From Acanthococcus lagerstroemiae (lineage: Eukaryota > Arthropoda > Insecta > Hemiptera > Eriococcidae), in the NCBI GenBank assembly GCA_031841125.1, contig CM063114.1:6634001-6698000 (forward strand): a stretch of 64,000 nucleotides of DNA. The letters are read 5' to 3'. The first letter of the stretch is position 1; each line of letters opens with the position of its first letter. The notes under the pieces are model-generated. The model searched no databases, was not told the DNA's origin, and was given only the letters and a program-made list of their open reading frames with translations. Shown piece after piece: positions 45,518 through 57,318 of the stretch. A program made the translations under genes and the position numbers.

Positions 45518-47690
45518 GTAACTATATAAGTTGTTGCGATTAATTAAAAGCTGCGGGATCGTTCCTTGGACGAACTGATCATTTAATAGTGACTTATTCT
45601 CGTTAATTCGGAGGACAATCAACTATAAATTATTCCGGTTGTGCACCTAAAAATGGGTAGCTGAAGTGTATGAGATTAGAAAGGATAAAAACATTTTGTA
45701 GTGTCGCTTTTATAAAAAAATGAAAGACAATTCAATTTTCATCAAAGCTAAGCAGTTCTTAATTCATTATGTGGGCCGACAATAAGTATCAGAGAAGATG
45801 GAAAAATGTTCAGGATATCGTATACTTTCAATTCATAGGTATTTTTATTTGTTTGAAAACCTGTTAATCTCTGTCAGCTTGTTTCGTTGGAAGTGTAAGT
45901 TAGGGCAATTACATATCGTTGAAGTGAGGTTATTACTCTTAAATTTTCAAATATTTACAGTTTACACGCCAAAAAAAAGTACTATGTATAGTATTCGTGC
46001 CAGAGACCGTTTTGTAGTGCTAATATTTATTTACCTATGTGATTTTAAAATCCGAGAATAAATGTTTTCCATCATTTTTTTAATAACCGGCGGAGTAAAC
46101 TTACTGAAAATTTTACACTAATTTTGGTAGAACTGACCTCACGCATGACTTAGACACAACAGTTATTTCATTTGTATACACGAAACTCATGGAAGGTAAT
46201 GATGTTTGGTCTTATCACGAAGAAATTTAAGTTATACTGAATGATTTCATGGCCTAAATTTGGAAAATAGTGCGTCCAACGGTCTCGTAAAGGTTACTAG
46301 ACTTATTTCGGTGTAAAAGGGGGAGGGCTCAGATCAAAATTCTTCGTAGTTCAAAACATAGAATTAGAGAAACTCTCGCGAGCAGGTTTCAATAATTTGT
46401 AGGCAGGTGTTTGTCACATTTTCCACTTTGAGAACAATAAAGAAACAAAAAGAAACAAAAACCTCTTATGAAATTATTTTGGCACGCAAATATGAGCAAT
46501 TTCTAGTTTTTGAAATCTGATGATGGTCCAAATCCAACTCTTCCCCCATTTAAGCTCCTTTCCCAGCCCGTGGATCTATCACTGGAGGTCGTGAATCGCG
46601 ACATGTTTAAGAAGTCTTAAATCTTAAATCCCTTCTTGGGTGTAGGCTCACGCGATAGTGTCGGTACTCCGTGGCCCATATAGGGCGAAGGTCTCCAGCA
46701 GGCGATCCCATTATTTTCTATTTTCTGCAATTATTATGTAGTTTTTGTGGTTAGAAATTTATGTATATCGTCCCCCATCTGGTTTTTTGATGCCCTCTTT
46801 TTCATTTTCTATTAGGATTCTGCCGGAATGTTGTATGGTAGGTCCATCGGTCATCCGTAAGTCTTGCTATGTGTCCTGCCCAACCCCACTTTTTTCTCCT
46901 GATATACCTCACTGCCTCTTTATTTTTTAGCTCTTCCTTTATTTTCTCGATTGGTACTAGGTCTTTTTTTTTTTAATAGGTATTATTTAATATTGATCTC
47001 CGTTTAAGAAGTTCTGAAACACAATTCAAAAGGCTAGAAGTGGATATTTGGTGGTGGCCTTTCTGTTCACAGGTACGCTTCGGACGCTGTGAATGCGACA
47101 TCGACTGGGGACAATTATTGAGAGTGAGCGCAAAATGAGAAACGGGATAGGGAATGGATTAAGTTAATCGGATAGACCAGTACATTTAGAAATAATTTAA
47201 AAAGAAATCTTAGAAAAGTAAATTTTGCAAAGTTGGGTTGGATAACAGTGCTGAATAATTTATTAAAAGTACACTAGAATCTGAATGCTCGCGAACACCC
47301 CAAGAAGTTAAACGTCCCCCCAAAATCAGTTTTTCCCGAGAATCTTGAAAAAATATCACCTGAAGGAAACTACTTTTCATTCAAAATTTATTCCTTACTG
47401 AATTCTATACAACGAAAGTTTCTTATAATTTTTCTCAGCCATCCCGAAAATACCATAAATCGGGGGTTCAGTGCAGTCCTTAATTTTTCCACACATTATG
47501 TCTGTTGGGACGTATCACGATGCACGCATGTCAAAGTGACCCCTGAGACCTCGCGCCCCCGGCCTCGAAAACATAAAATTTTAGTCACTTTTATTTGGTC
47601 ACTATCTATCAATCCCTGAAATGTTTCTCTTCTCCGCCCCTTGTTCTTAAATAACACGATTTGACCTTTGGGTTTTCATGTGTTTTTCAG
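45518..47690 (+). other. Gene-free stretch (possible intron of the plus-strand receptor gene)
   Basis: No exon fits. The dispersed repeat with GATGCACGCATGTCAAAG lies at 47505-47570. Confidence 0.4.
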
Positions 47691-48260
47691 TATCAGATAT
47701 GAAATGTCCTCCATCGTTTTTAAAATTCTCGCTACCATGACTCGTGAAATCGAAATACTGACTAGGAGTTTTATAGGTCACAAAATTTGATTTTGATATT
47801 TGTTTTGCTGTAATCTCCAAATTGTGGTACCTGTGTGGAAGCGGGGGTTTAACATTTCAAAAACATGCAATACAGATGTCGTTTTTTAAGTTTCAAGGGT
47901 CGTGAAATTAATTTCTAATGACGAATTAACCCTCATTTCAAAATTGTAGTACCGATGAGGGAACGAGGGCTGAAAATTCAAAAACAATATGCAATATGGA
48001 TGTCGTTTTGTAGGTTTCAAGAGTGGCTAAATTCATTTCTGATAATTATATGACCCCCCATTTCAAAACTGGGGTGTCTATGACAAGGTGGAGGCTCAAA
48101 ATATTGTAAATGGGTGTCGTTTTATATGTTTTAATATTTGCTGAATTCATTTTTGTAACAACTATTTTACCCTGATTTTAAAAATTTGGCATTTGGGGGA
48201 CGCGGATTGAAACTGAGAACGTATCCAAGTTCTGGGGACTGCTGAATTCATTTTTGACAG
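47690..48260. repeat. ~120-bp tandem repeat, about five diverged units
   Basis: GGATGTCGTTTTGTAGGTTT, GCTAAATTCATTTCTGA and ATTTCAAAA-TGTGGTACC-like blocks recur in order. The same unit appears reversed at 49660-49830 and relates to 37400-38060. Confidence 0.65.
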
Positions 48261-48726
48261 TTGAAGAGGTGAGAATCAAAAGCGACACTTGCCATTTTAC
48301 TCAAAATGCGCAAATAAGCAAAAACACTGTATGTGGATTAATGTCTCGTGCTGCGCCGTGAATGTGTGGTATGTATTTAGTGCGTGTGGGAAATCCGACT
48401 ACTGTGAAATGGACTGTGCGAGAACAGTTGCAGCCGCGTAAAGTGAAGGGGACATTTGGCAAGATTCACTATTGATTCTCACTTGGCCGTTGCATCGTGA
48501 AAATTACTTTCAAGTTGACATGAAATGTGCAGAAAAGTGTAGTTATGGAATGCGCTTCGGAACGAAAATAGTATAACAGAACAAAATTTTCACCCCGAAT
48601 GAAGTTGTTAGAATCAAAACCAACACTTGCCAAAAAGAAAGAAAAAAAAAAAAAGGAAAAAAAGGGGGAAAATGGAAAACACGGTTAGAGCGCGAGCTGA
48701 TAGAGCCAAAAAAGTACTGCAAGTAC

Positions 48727-49110
48727 CAGGGACGTACCGATAGGGAGGATGGGGTGCAACTTACAGCCTCCCCCGTAGGAATCTTTCACTCAGCAGATGG
48801 GGAAAATTACCACTTCAGTGAGACGAGTTGGGAAAATCCAACAAGATAAAAGGTTTGTTTTTTTTTGCTTCGTTCTGATACTTGGGAATTGAGTTGAGAA
48901 GCTGGGAAAACCCAACAAGTCAGAAGGTTTTTTTCTTTTGCTTTGATACTTGGGAATTTTGAGTTGAGTAGTTGAGTCAGTTGGAAAAATCCAACAGGTC
49001 AAAAGGTTTTTTTTTTTTGCTTTGATACTTGGGAATTTTGGGTTGAGTCAGTTGAGACGTTCACGATATTACCCCCCCCCCCGGAGGGGGAACCCTTTAG
49101 TACGTCCCTG
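48727..49110. mobile_element. hAT-like MITE with internal tandem repeats, copy 2
   Basis: Perfect CAGGGACGTA ends and the same 60-70-bp internal repeats as 22966-23324, here in three to four units. Flanks GCAAGTAC and GTAATTAC match at six of eight positions, a possible decayed 8-bp duplication. Confidence 0.82.
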
Positions 49111-52100
49111 GTAATTACGAGAACATCTGAGAAACAAGATATTCTTAAAATCTTTGTGATGTATATACACTGAGAATCGAAGCTGATACTTGCCAAGGCC
49201 GAGAGTCAGTTTTGATTCTCGGTGTATACATCATTGATGATTTTATAATGAATACTTTGTTTCTCAGAATTTCTCATCATAACCATCTGGTAGTACTTTT
49301 TTTGCTTTCTCAATTGATGCCCAACTTTGTTTTCCATTTTTTGGCTAGTGTCAGTTTTAATTCCAATCTCTTTAATTGTTAAACCTTACATTAAAATGAT
49401 AAGAAATAAGGGATCATCGATAACTTTCGAATCTTGGTCCGGAGCTCGACATCCTTCATGTTGAGGCAGGACTGACCACGCCAAGGACTACACAACGTCG
49501 AACATTCTAAACTTGATCTGCGGCAGGTGCATTTCTTGCCCCCGCCCCTTACTGCATGTACAATTAATATATCATAAGATGACATTCATAATTTATTTTC
49601 CAACATTTGAGGCTCCGCCCCTTCATGGGTACAGTTTTGCGCTGAAGGTTCGAATCATAATCTAAAGTCATCGCGATTCTTGAAACCTATAAAATGACAT
49701 CTACATAACATTTTCTTGAGAATTTAGATCCAACTCCATCGCAGGTACCACAGTTTTGAAAAGGGGGCCAAAACCCAAAACGTAATCAAAAATGCATTCA
49801 GCGACCTAAAAATCTATAAAACGATATCAGTTTTTTTGGTTTGTTTTTTAGTTTTGAGCCTCACCCTCTTACAGAAACTACAATTTCGTGATTATAGCAA
49901 AAACAAATAATAGAATTAGTTCTGCGGTCTTGGCTCCCCGCCCCCTGTCGGTATCTCGATTCGACGGCTTGTGTTAATGGAAGTCTTAAGAGTCGTAGCG
50001 ACAATGTCGTTTTTGATACTGAAAAAAGCCCAAATTTCAATGTGTTCTATCTAAGAATAAAAAGGAGGGAGGAAACCATTTCAGGATAGGTGTATAGTAG
50101 ATGGAGATATTTTATCAAATTTGATGCAAAAAAAAAAAGCATTGCGTACTACTCTCATTTTGAATTGCTGTTCTGCAGTTAAATGAAAAAATTTCTCACA
50201 TTCGGAGATAACTATATAGAAACAGTTTTACCATCCATACTCGTTTTCAGCATTCCAGCATTTTTTCCCTTTTTCACAGTAACATATTTCAAAAGTGGCA
50301 TTCTTTGCTAAACGAAAAATTACTCTTAATTTGGGAAACCGGAAGTTCCAAAATGGAAATTTTCCCCAAATTTAAGAATAACCTCTGAGAAAGTGGCCCT
50401 CCACAAATTATAATTTTGGATGCCTAGAATATTGCAACAAAACCTGGTCCATTTTTCTATCTGGATCAGTGACGTCAGAACGAGGGAGGGGGTTATAGGA
50501 GTACATTATAACACCTTAAAAATGTTTGTGGTGCAGAGTATTATCCCGCCCCCCCCCCTTCACAAACAAAAACATAGAGGAAAAATTGAAAATTATTCAC
50601 AATTTATAAGAAGGTGCTCTGAGAGAGTTCGGAAATAAAACTTGTAGAATTTTTGGAGTTTGAGGTTTACAAGATTTTTTGTTTGAACGAACATTTTTTT
50701 TGTTTGGTCTCGTCAACTGGAAATTTTAATTTTCGTGCCCTCGAAGAAAAGAAAAAAAATCTGATTCCGTTGCAAAAAATAATAAAAAATTAATCGTGAT
50801 TTTATAAGGTGTAATTTTTAATAAGCAACGATAAGTTCGAATAAATATTTTGCCAAATGATTTCTCAGGCAGAGTAGTGGGAAACACTGGAACCTTCTGC
50901 TACCCCCTCCCCCTCCCCCAATCAAACTAACATGAGTGCAAAACTGCGTTTAGCAGATTTCGCCACGAAAAATGCAACTTTTTCAAAATTATAGCCGTCA
51001 TCGATGTATCACTGTGGTAGAATTTTCTTCTCTCTTCTGTAAGAAAAAGGACCAGAGACGTATTAAAAATTTTGGGAATAGAGAGGAGTCTTTTCAACTA
51101 CACGTTAATTTCACAAAATAGAGATATTTTCAGATTAGTCTGCCTGTTTTGGTTTCACAAACTGAAGATTTGACATTTTTAATCAAGATTGATTTCGAAG
51201 ACTAAAAAAAAAACATTTTGAAAGCAGCCTTTTCCCATTTTCCCTTAGCTTCAATAAGTAATCAAAACCGCCAAAACTTCCCTGTAATTGGCTGATCTGG
51301 CTGTTGGAAAGGGAAGAGAAATATACACATTATTTATTATTTATTTGTGAACAAGAGTACGTCTCTACAGTAATTTCAAAATTTAAATTGTAAGAAATGA
51401 GACTGAAATTCAAACAGGAGAGGGGATTTGTGACACCAAGTATCGTATATATGGCTTAGAAAAGATTCCGGTATTGAAGCGACTTTAGAATGCAGAGGAG
51501 GAAGAGTGGTTGTATCAATAGATCTCATTATACCAACTAAAGAAAATTTCCTCAATCAATAAACAAATAAGAATGATAAAAAATCGTATCACTCTTTCAA
51601 CTTTGCTGATACCTCCACTTTTTCAAATTTTGCCAGCCAAGGAGAAGTTTGCAGCTGATGAAAGAAAATATTTGGAGGGAGCATCGGACCCATACCCCAC
51701 TTTGATAAATTACTGAAGTAATGAACAGAAACTAGCTGGTTTTGAAATATTAATTTTGTTTTTCATTTGTTTGAAAACAAGGAAAACAAATTCAGAAATT
51801 TGCTGAGTCCTAAGGTCAGAGCTTACGATCGACAATTGTTTCTGCACTTTGTACCCTACGTATCGCAATAAAGTTGTTTTTCATTTTTTTCACATTCGAA
51901 AAGAAAGAGAGATTAGAATGTAAACCTGAGAATGGAAGAGGGAAGACATTTATTACAATATAATTTGGAACTCACTGATCTGGGTTCGGGTTTGAAAGTC
52001 AATCAATTTATCTCATTTATCATTTTGGCTCAAATTTCAAAATCGGTGTTCATAGAAGGAAGAGGAGGCTTGAATTGAGAATATTTATCTGGTACCATTT

Positions 52101-52795
52101 AAGAACTAAAGGGGTCCAAATTTTCAACAGTTACTTGCACATGTGATCACACTTTGCTTTAGATGAAAAGACTATCGATATTCATGCTGCTAGGTTACAA
52201 ACTTTTTTCGTAATCTGATACCTAAAAGATATTAAAAAGTTACTCTGACCAGCGATCTCGAATCGCACATCGATTTTTGTTGATTTGTTTCCTCCCTCAT
52301 GGTAAATTTTATCGGCTTCATTCTCCCTCCCCCCTTCAATTTGAAGGGTTTTGGTGTTATTGTGTTCGAGGTTCTGGTTTGGTTTCATGTTCGAAATCCG
52401 AGTTCTGTTTGCGGTTCTGGCTCAGATTTTAAGGGTTCGTTTAATTTTTGGTCCGAACATGAAAACTCCATCCACTAATAGAGCCCGAAACTAAAGAAAA
52501 GTCAAAGCCACACCCTATTCAGAGAACATTTTCTGTGATTGGTTTTACGTTGTTCAATTTTAGTTTCCCCCCTTTTTTTTTCTTCTTTCTCTCTCTTCTT
52601 TTTCATATATCTTTAGCTTTGGGTTTGACATTTTAGAATTTGACTGGAACAATGAAATTAGCAACTTTGTTTTTAGGAGTTAGTTTCTTGTGCATAAAAA
52701 TTTTGGACGTAACCTCGTGATTCCCACTCCACAAGGGGAGGTAATCATTACTGCCATACGTCATTTTCGATAATTAAGATCCCTGTTATTATAGA
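49111..52795. other. Gene-free repeat-rich stretch
   Basis: A short inverted repeat near 49160-49235 (GAGAATCGAAGCTGATACTT against its diverged complement) resembles the palindromic family at 54927. The ~120-bp repeat is at 49660-49830. Poly-C occurs near 50550. No exon is visible. Confidence 0.4.
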
Positions 52796-52799
52796 TGTG

Positions 52800-53000
52800 G
52801 TAGGGTTCTGTTGGCTGAGTGGATAGCGTCTTGGTCTCGAAATCCGGAGGTCCCGAGTTTGAGCCCACGTAGCAACTCGTCAGATTTCGACCTAGGCCGG
52901 TTTTTCGGCCAGAAGGGAAGAGGGCCAAGACAGCCCTAATAGCCTACTCGACGTCTCCGAAGTAATGCTCGAAAGGGGGGATTCCAGGGCTCGGGGTGAG
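52800..53000 (+). mobile_element. tRNA-derived SINE, family A, copy 4
   Basis: Plus-strand copy with A-box TGGCTGAGTGG (52812-52822), B-box-like GAGTTTGAGCCC (52855-52866) and the GGCCGGTTTTTCGGCC hairpin. Confidence 0.82.
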
Positions 53001-53009
53001 AAGAAATTC

Positions 53010-53125
53010 CCTCTGGCTACTGATGCGATACTCGAAAGGGTAGTTTCCGGTACCGGGGGAGCGATGTTATAGGGGCCACTTTGGCATGCGTGCATCGCCA
53101 TACGTCCCACCACACCACTATATGG
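53010..53125. repeat. Dispersed repeat, copy next to a SINE
   Basis: GCGATACTCGAAAGGGTAG, then GGCATGCGTGCATCGCCATACG. It matches the families at 5155, 27190 and 47505. Confidence 0.65.
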
Positions 53126-53339
53126 TCAGTTACAGGATGGCGCATCCTAAAAGTAATATAATGTGATTTCAAATACAGAAAAGAAATGTTTTAGTACATT
53201 TAGAACTGCAGCCAGATCGAGCCAGTATGGTTAAAAGTCTCCGCCCCCTCCCCTCGAAAGTCACGACAAGCATAAAAATTTTGATTGAAGCTTGAGCTAG
53301 CTTTCAACCAGTCTATTAATCAATTTTAAAACGTCTTAA

Positions 53340-53560
53340 TAATTGTTAACATATTTGTGTCTTAAACACTCTTAACAGAGTTTCAACGAGTCTTGACAGG
53401 TCTTCGAATCTTATTGCATTTTCTAAAGAGCCTGAAAAGTGCAATAAAAAGTTTTAACGATTCTTAGTCCTGTCTTAGCAAATTAACTGAGTCTCAATGT
53501 CTTAATAAGTCCTAGCAGAGTGTTTACTTCTTTTAACAAAGTGTTAACAGGTCTGCTTCA
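53340..53560. repeat. Degenerate AGTCTTAACA array
   Basis: Steps such as GAGTCTTGACAGGTCTT, the reverse complement of the AAGACT arrays at 19985 and 41300. Confidence 0.65.
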
Positions 53561-53795
53561 ACCGATTTTTTAAAACAGTACTTTACCGGAGCACCGTCAG
53601 TACCAGGAGAGGGCAAATGCATCCCCCTCTGTATTTTCAAAAATGCATTAGTTCATCGAAAGTGTTACGTTTATCTCTAAGACCTGAGTTCTACTCTCCT
53701 CGGCGAGTATCTTCCTTCCTTTGAAAAAAAATCTTCGGGGCTCTTAACAATTCCTAAGTTTTATAATTTTAATTTGTTGTTATATTTCATTTCAG

Positions 53796-54722
53796 ACAAC
53801 AGCCGGTCTTAGTAGGATTTTGAGCACGCCATCTCCGGTCACAGTCCATGGCGAAGCGATTGAAAATCTGGTGGCGGTTTTCGGCTACATTCTCTCATCG
53901 ATGGCGATAGCAGTTCACGTGTTCATTCATTTTACGACGGATTTATTCAGAAATTTACCGGGAAATCTTTTGGTCTCGAACTGCCTTCTGCTATTTCTTC
54001 AGTATTGTTTCTCGACCGTGTACCTGACATTAGACAGCGAACACGCGAACTGGGATCCTGAGACCAGAGATCAATTACGAGCATACGACTACTACTTTAC
54101 GGCGTACATTTGGTCCGTACTTACCAGAGTCCAATTCGCAATGGCTTTCGATTTGTGGAGATGTCTGAAAACCCAAACAACGAATATTCGTTTTTCTGCG
54201 CAGCATGTTAAAAGGTTCATCAAATATATGCTCGTCTGCTGGCTGTCCCCGTTCGTGGAGCTGGTCTTGCTGTGGGCGTTCAAACGGGTCACAATGGCTA
54301 AGGGAACGGACGATTGCATGATATGCGCAAAAGAGGCTTTTCAGCAGATTCTGCTGATTTTCTTCATCGGCGACATGGCTATAATGGTGGCGAATTTTCT
54401 ACTCTATATAGTATGCTTGTACTACATATATGAAACAAAATCGTCCGTGAAGAGTGCCAATAAGCACGGGTCGAGCTTCGTCTTCTACTTCAAGGTTTGC
54501 GGACGCCTGTTCATTATGTCTGAGGTAAATTACACACTACTGATCTTGGTCTACCACTTCGACGTCGGAGTTGTTAAGCAAATCTTTCAGTATTTTATGG
54601 CATATCATGGTTTCATCGTTTTTGCCGTCATCGTGTTACAAAAGAGCTTGTTGAAGAAGAAAACTCCTAGGATAGATTCGGAGAACACAACAGGTATGGC
54701 TAATCTGACGACCACATCTTAG
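53796..54722 (+). CDS. Seven-transmembrane receptor, Methuselah-like (secretin-family fold), main exon
   Basis: Acceptor TATTTCATTTCAG, phase 0, then 309 codons including TAG. Seven hydrophobic segments are visible: VFGYILSSMAIAVHVFIHF, LLVSNCLLLFLQYCF, the segment ending VQFAMAFDLWRCL, MLVCWLSPFVELVLLWAF, ILLIFFIGDMAIMVANFLL, LFIMSEVNYTLLILVYHF and FMAYHGFIVFAVIVLQKSL. LFRNLPGNLLVSNC resembles the LRNLHGK...C loop and FDLWRCL the FDIW motif of Methuselah-like receptors, and the TM7 end fits family B. Only about 25 residues precede TM1, far short of a Methuselah ectodomain. It would act at the plasma membrane. The first exon is uncertain (candidate at 45506-45517). The GPCR class is inferred from resemblance, not proven. 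Confidence 0.75.
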   Translation, partial: TTAGLSRILSTPSPVTVHGEAIENLVAVFGYILSSMAIAVHVFIHFTTDLFRNLPGNLLVSNCLLLFLQYCFSTVYLTLDSEHANWDPETRDQLRAYDYYFTAYIWSVLTRVQFAMAFDLWRCLKTQTTNIRFSAQHVKRFIKYMLVCWLSPFVELVLLWAFKRVTMAKGTDDCMICAKEAFQQILLIFFIGDMAIMVANFLLYIVCLYYIYETKSSVKSANKHGSSFVFYFKVCGRLFIMSEVNYTLLILVYHFDVGVVKQIFQYFMAYHGFIVFAVIVLQKSLLKKKTPRIDSENTTGMANLTTTS

Positions 54723-54926
54723 AGGAAAAGGGAATGAATACTGGCCGTTGCTGACTGATTTCACACTTTTATTCGAAAATTATTCTAAAATAATCGATGT
54801 AGCTTGAGTATAAATATCCTAAAACTAACGCAGTGTTTCAAAATAGTGTGAACACGAATATATATCTTTAGCTGTCGTCCACGCTTTCAGAAATTATCGC
54901 ATAATTCAGAATTAGGATCAACAACT

Positions 54927-55156
54927 GAAGGGTAAAGAATCAAAACTCATATTTGCCATTTTACGTCAAGGGCGCAAGTAGGCAAAATACTGTACACTGC
55001 AGGGATATCTTTGCTGCGCCTGTGAATGTGCGATATGTATAACATACTCCACATTCACAGGCGTAGTAAAGATATTCCTGCACCCGTGTACAGTATTTTG
55101 CCTATTTACGCCCTTAAAGTAAACTGGCAAATGTGAGTTTTGATTCTTTACCCTTC
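54927..55156. mobile_element. Palindromic MITE, ~230 bp
   Basis: The two halves are near-complete reverse complements: GAAGGGTAAAGAATCAAAAC at the left against GTTTTGATTCTTTACCCTTC at the right, with GCAAAATACTGTACA and GATATCTTTGCTG blocks inside. Diverged relatives are at 48270-48370 and 49160-49235. It sits just after the plus-strand receptor gene. Confidence 0.85.
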
Positions 55157-55752
55157 ATACTATTCTATGTGGCTTAAAATAAATGTAAGCCCACCGAAGA
55201 TTTAGCTAAAATTCATGAGTTTGTTTGAAGTAATTTCCTCCCTCTCTGCTCGTAAATAAAATGTTACACACTTTTGAGAGTTTTGAACCCACTTGAAACA
55301 CTCCTATGGCTATGACATAATATCCACTATACCCACCTACCTTATTTGATGTTAAATTTAAATAACTGCTCACAAGCATGTGATTATATTATTGGAATGT
55401 TCTCGTATGCACTTTACTGTAGCGGCCGAAATCATTGTGACAGTTCAGACGATTTTAATGTAGCGGTGATTTACAGTAAACTTTTTTACTTGTAAGTTGA
55501 CTTTTTTATACCTCTTGACAGTTTTGAGATTGACAGCTGTCATCCGAAGGCGAGTTATCAGATACAGGTTACTGCTCCCCGCGGTGCTCAAGTTGCCCCG
55601 TACCACCTTTCCACAACCTATGGATCTGTATGCATTCGAAAAGAACACCAACATTAAAATTAAATTCATATTTATTGTAAGAATAAGAAAGTACAAATGC
55701 TGACTATATTGTAATTGATATTTACGAAGAATAGGTACATAGGGGATACCTT

Positions 55753-56007
55753 CCGATGCGCAATCAATTACCCTCTAGTTACCCAGTTACTCGCAGAAAA
55801 GTTACCCATTTGTTACCCTCGAATTACCCTCAGATTACCCTTGTTCCCCTTTAGTTACCCGGATAACTGGCGGGATACTACGCAATTAGTGAACCTCTAG
55901 TTACCCGCTGTGGAAAAGTAACCCATTTGTTATACCTTCGATTACCCTCAGGTTACCCTTGTTCCCTTTTAGTTACTCGGATAACTTATGGGGTTTTGCG
56001 CATCGGG
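55753..56007. repeat. GGGTAAC element, head-to-tail pair, between the receptor genes
   Basis: Starts CCGATGCGCAATC and ends TTTTGCGCATCGGG, with a junction near 55868-55892. Internal GTTACCC heptamers in both units. Confidence 0.78.
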
Positions 56008-56284
56008 CTACAGGTATCACCTGCCAGTATGCATGCATTAATATAAACGAACAGGGGAGCACCGAAGTGATTTTAAAGGGAGGGAAGGTTTCTGATAATC
56101 AATTTTCAAATTTATAAGCTACCAATATTTCGGAGTCATTAAGCGAAGACAATTCATCTTCAATTTTTCCAACTGCGGAGTTTTCAAAAGGGGGAGGAAA
56201 TCATCCCCGTCCGATACTCGCCTTAAGGTTTGTATGCCCTACAACTTAAATATTAAAAACTAGCCGAAAAAGTAAATGAGATAT

Positions 56285-57132
56285 TCATACGCCGGTACTC
56301 AGCGACGTCAGAAAATTCTTGCCTCGAAGAGTGACCATGATCACTAACAAAGCTTCCACAGACCCCACAACCGGCATTTCTATCATCATGACGCTACACA
56401 CGAAATAAAATCCGAGAATTTCCGTGATCCAAATGATATAAAATACTATGCAGAATGTTATACAATAGTTTGTGTAACCACTTTCGTTTACCAACTCGGA
56501 ATTATCGCCTACTTGTGTCAGCTTTTCCGTGCAGTACTTGAATCGCACCACATCGACTGCGCTCTTCAACAGCAATGCCATTTTTACGATTTCGAAAACG
56601 ATGTATAAAACTGTAGAGTGGCACGAAGAGCACTCATCCTGGCAGAAATAGTTCTCGAAAAATAACGTACATACGTATATCAGAAGTGTAAAGAAAGCAG
56701 GTAGCACCCATCCTAGAACCAGAGTTACGCCTGGTGAGATCCATCTAGTGTTGTATGTCTTGAGAAAGCGTTTCTTAGTGAGGTATAAGGAATAATCAGA
56801 GGTCACGCATAACCAGCAAGTGGCTGCTAGATGAGTGTACACAAAAGAAAGAACAAGTATGTTCGGCGAGCTTGTGATATTGAAAGCACGTAGAGCGACA
56901 TTCAACAAAATTAATAGATATTTCATCAGCAAAGCGGCTGTTAAAGATGAAAAGTGCTTCCCTTTAACGCTCCTGATTGCTTTAAGAATGTACAGCAGGA
57001 ATAGATGAGCACTCAGAGATATGGTTGAGAGTAATAAAGCCATTAGAACAAACACGTCGACGTAAAGTGGAATTTGCTTTGATTGGCGAACCAGTTCTTC
57101 GTGGGTGAGATTGTGACAGGTTCCATTCATGG
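56285..57132 (-). CDS. Main exon of the minus-strand receptor
   Basis: Contains all seven membrane segments and ends TGA at 56287-56285. Translation could also start at the exon's own ATG (57130). Confidence 0.72.
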
Positions 57133-57309
57133 CTGCTAATTCGATGTTCTGCGAACAGGAATGTAAAATGAAATTATAGGAAGCACATATTGACTGGTCG
57201 CCTTACAATAATTTATTTTCCTACAGCGACTCCATTCATCCTGCTTTAAGCAATCGCATATAGAAGCTAGAAGCGTGTAGAACAGTTTTCTGGACCGAAG
57301 CTTCAACAT
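56285..57309 (-). CDS. Seven-transmembrane receptor, Methuselah-like, two exons
   Basis: Predicted CDS joins 57309-57207 and 57132-56285, 316 residues. Seven hydrophobic segments follow a short head: YVDVFVLMALLLSTISLSAH, LLMKYLLILLNVAL, YTHLAATCWLCVTSDYSLYL, GVTLVLGWVLPAFFTLLIYV, VLYIVFEIVKMALLL, ITFCIVFYIIWITEILGFYF and SVEALLVIMVTLRGKNFL. The CWLCVTSDYSLYL segment recalls the FFWLN...D of Methuselah-like TM3. NGTC and NLT sequons lie in the short extracellular head. It is convergent with the plus-strand receptor 1.6 kb away, and the two share fold but little sequence, so any duplication is old. The junction uses acceptor TTAGCAG at 57133-57135; an alternative CGCAG site at 57149 would create a stop in this join. 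Confidence 0.7.
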
Positions 57310-57318
57310 ACCCCAATT
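57207..57318 (-). CDS. First coding exon of the minus-strand receptor
   Basis: Bounded by ATTTTTTCAG and TTATT|GTAAGG. Open throughout; the ATG at 57309 starts MLKLRSRKLFYTLLASICDC, a possible signal sequence. The region 57318-57310 is 5' UTR or upstream coding. Confidence 0.5.

Noticed and set aside
53820..53822. Translation start of the plus-strand receptor at 53820
   Set aside because: The codon is TTG and lies inside an exon that is open back to a good acceptor at 53796.
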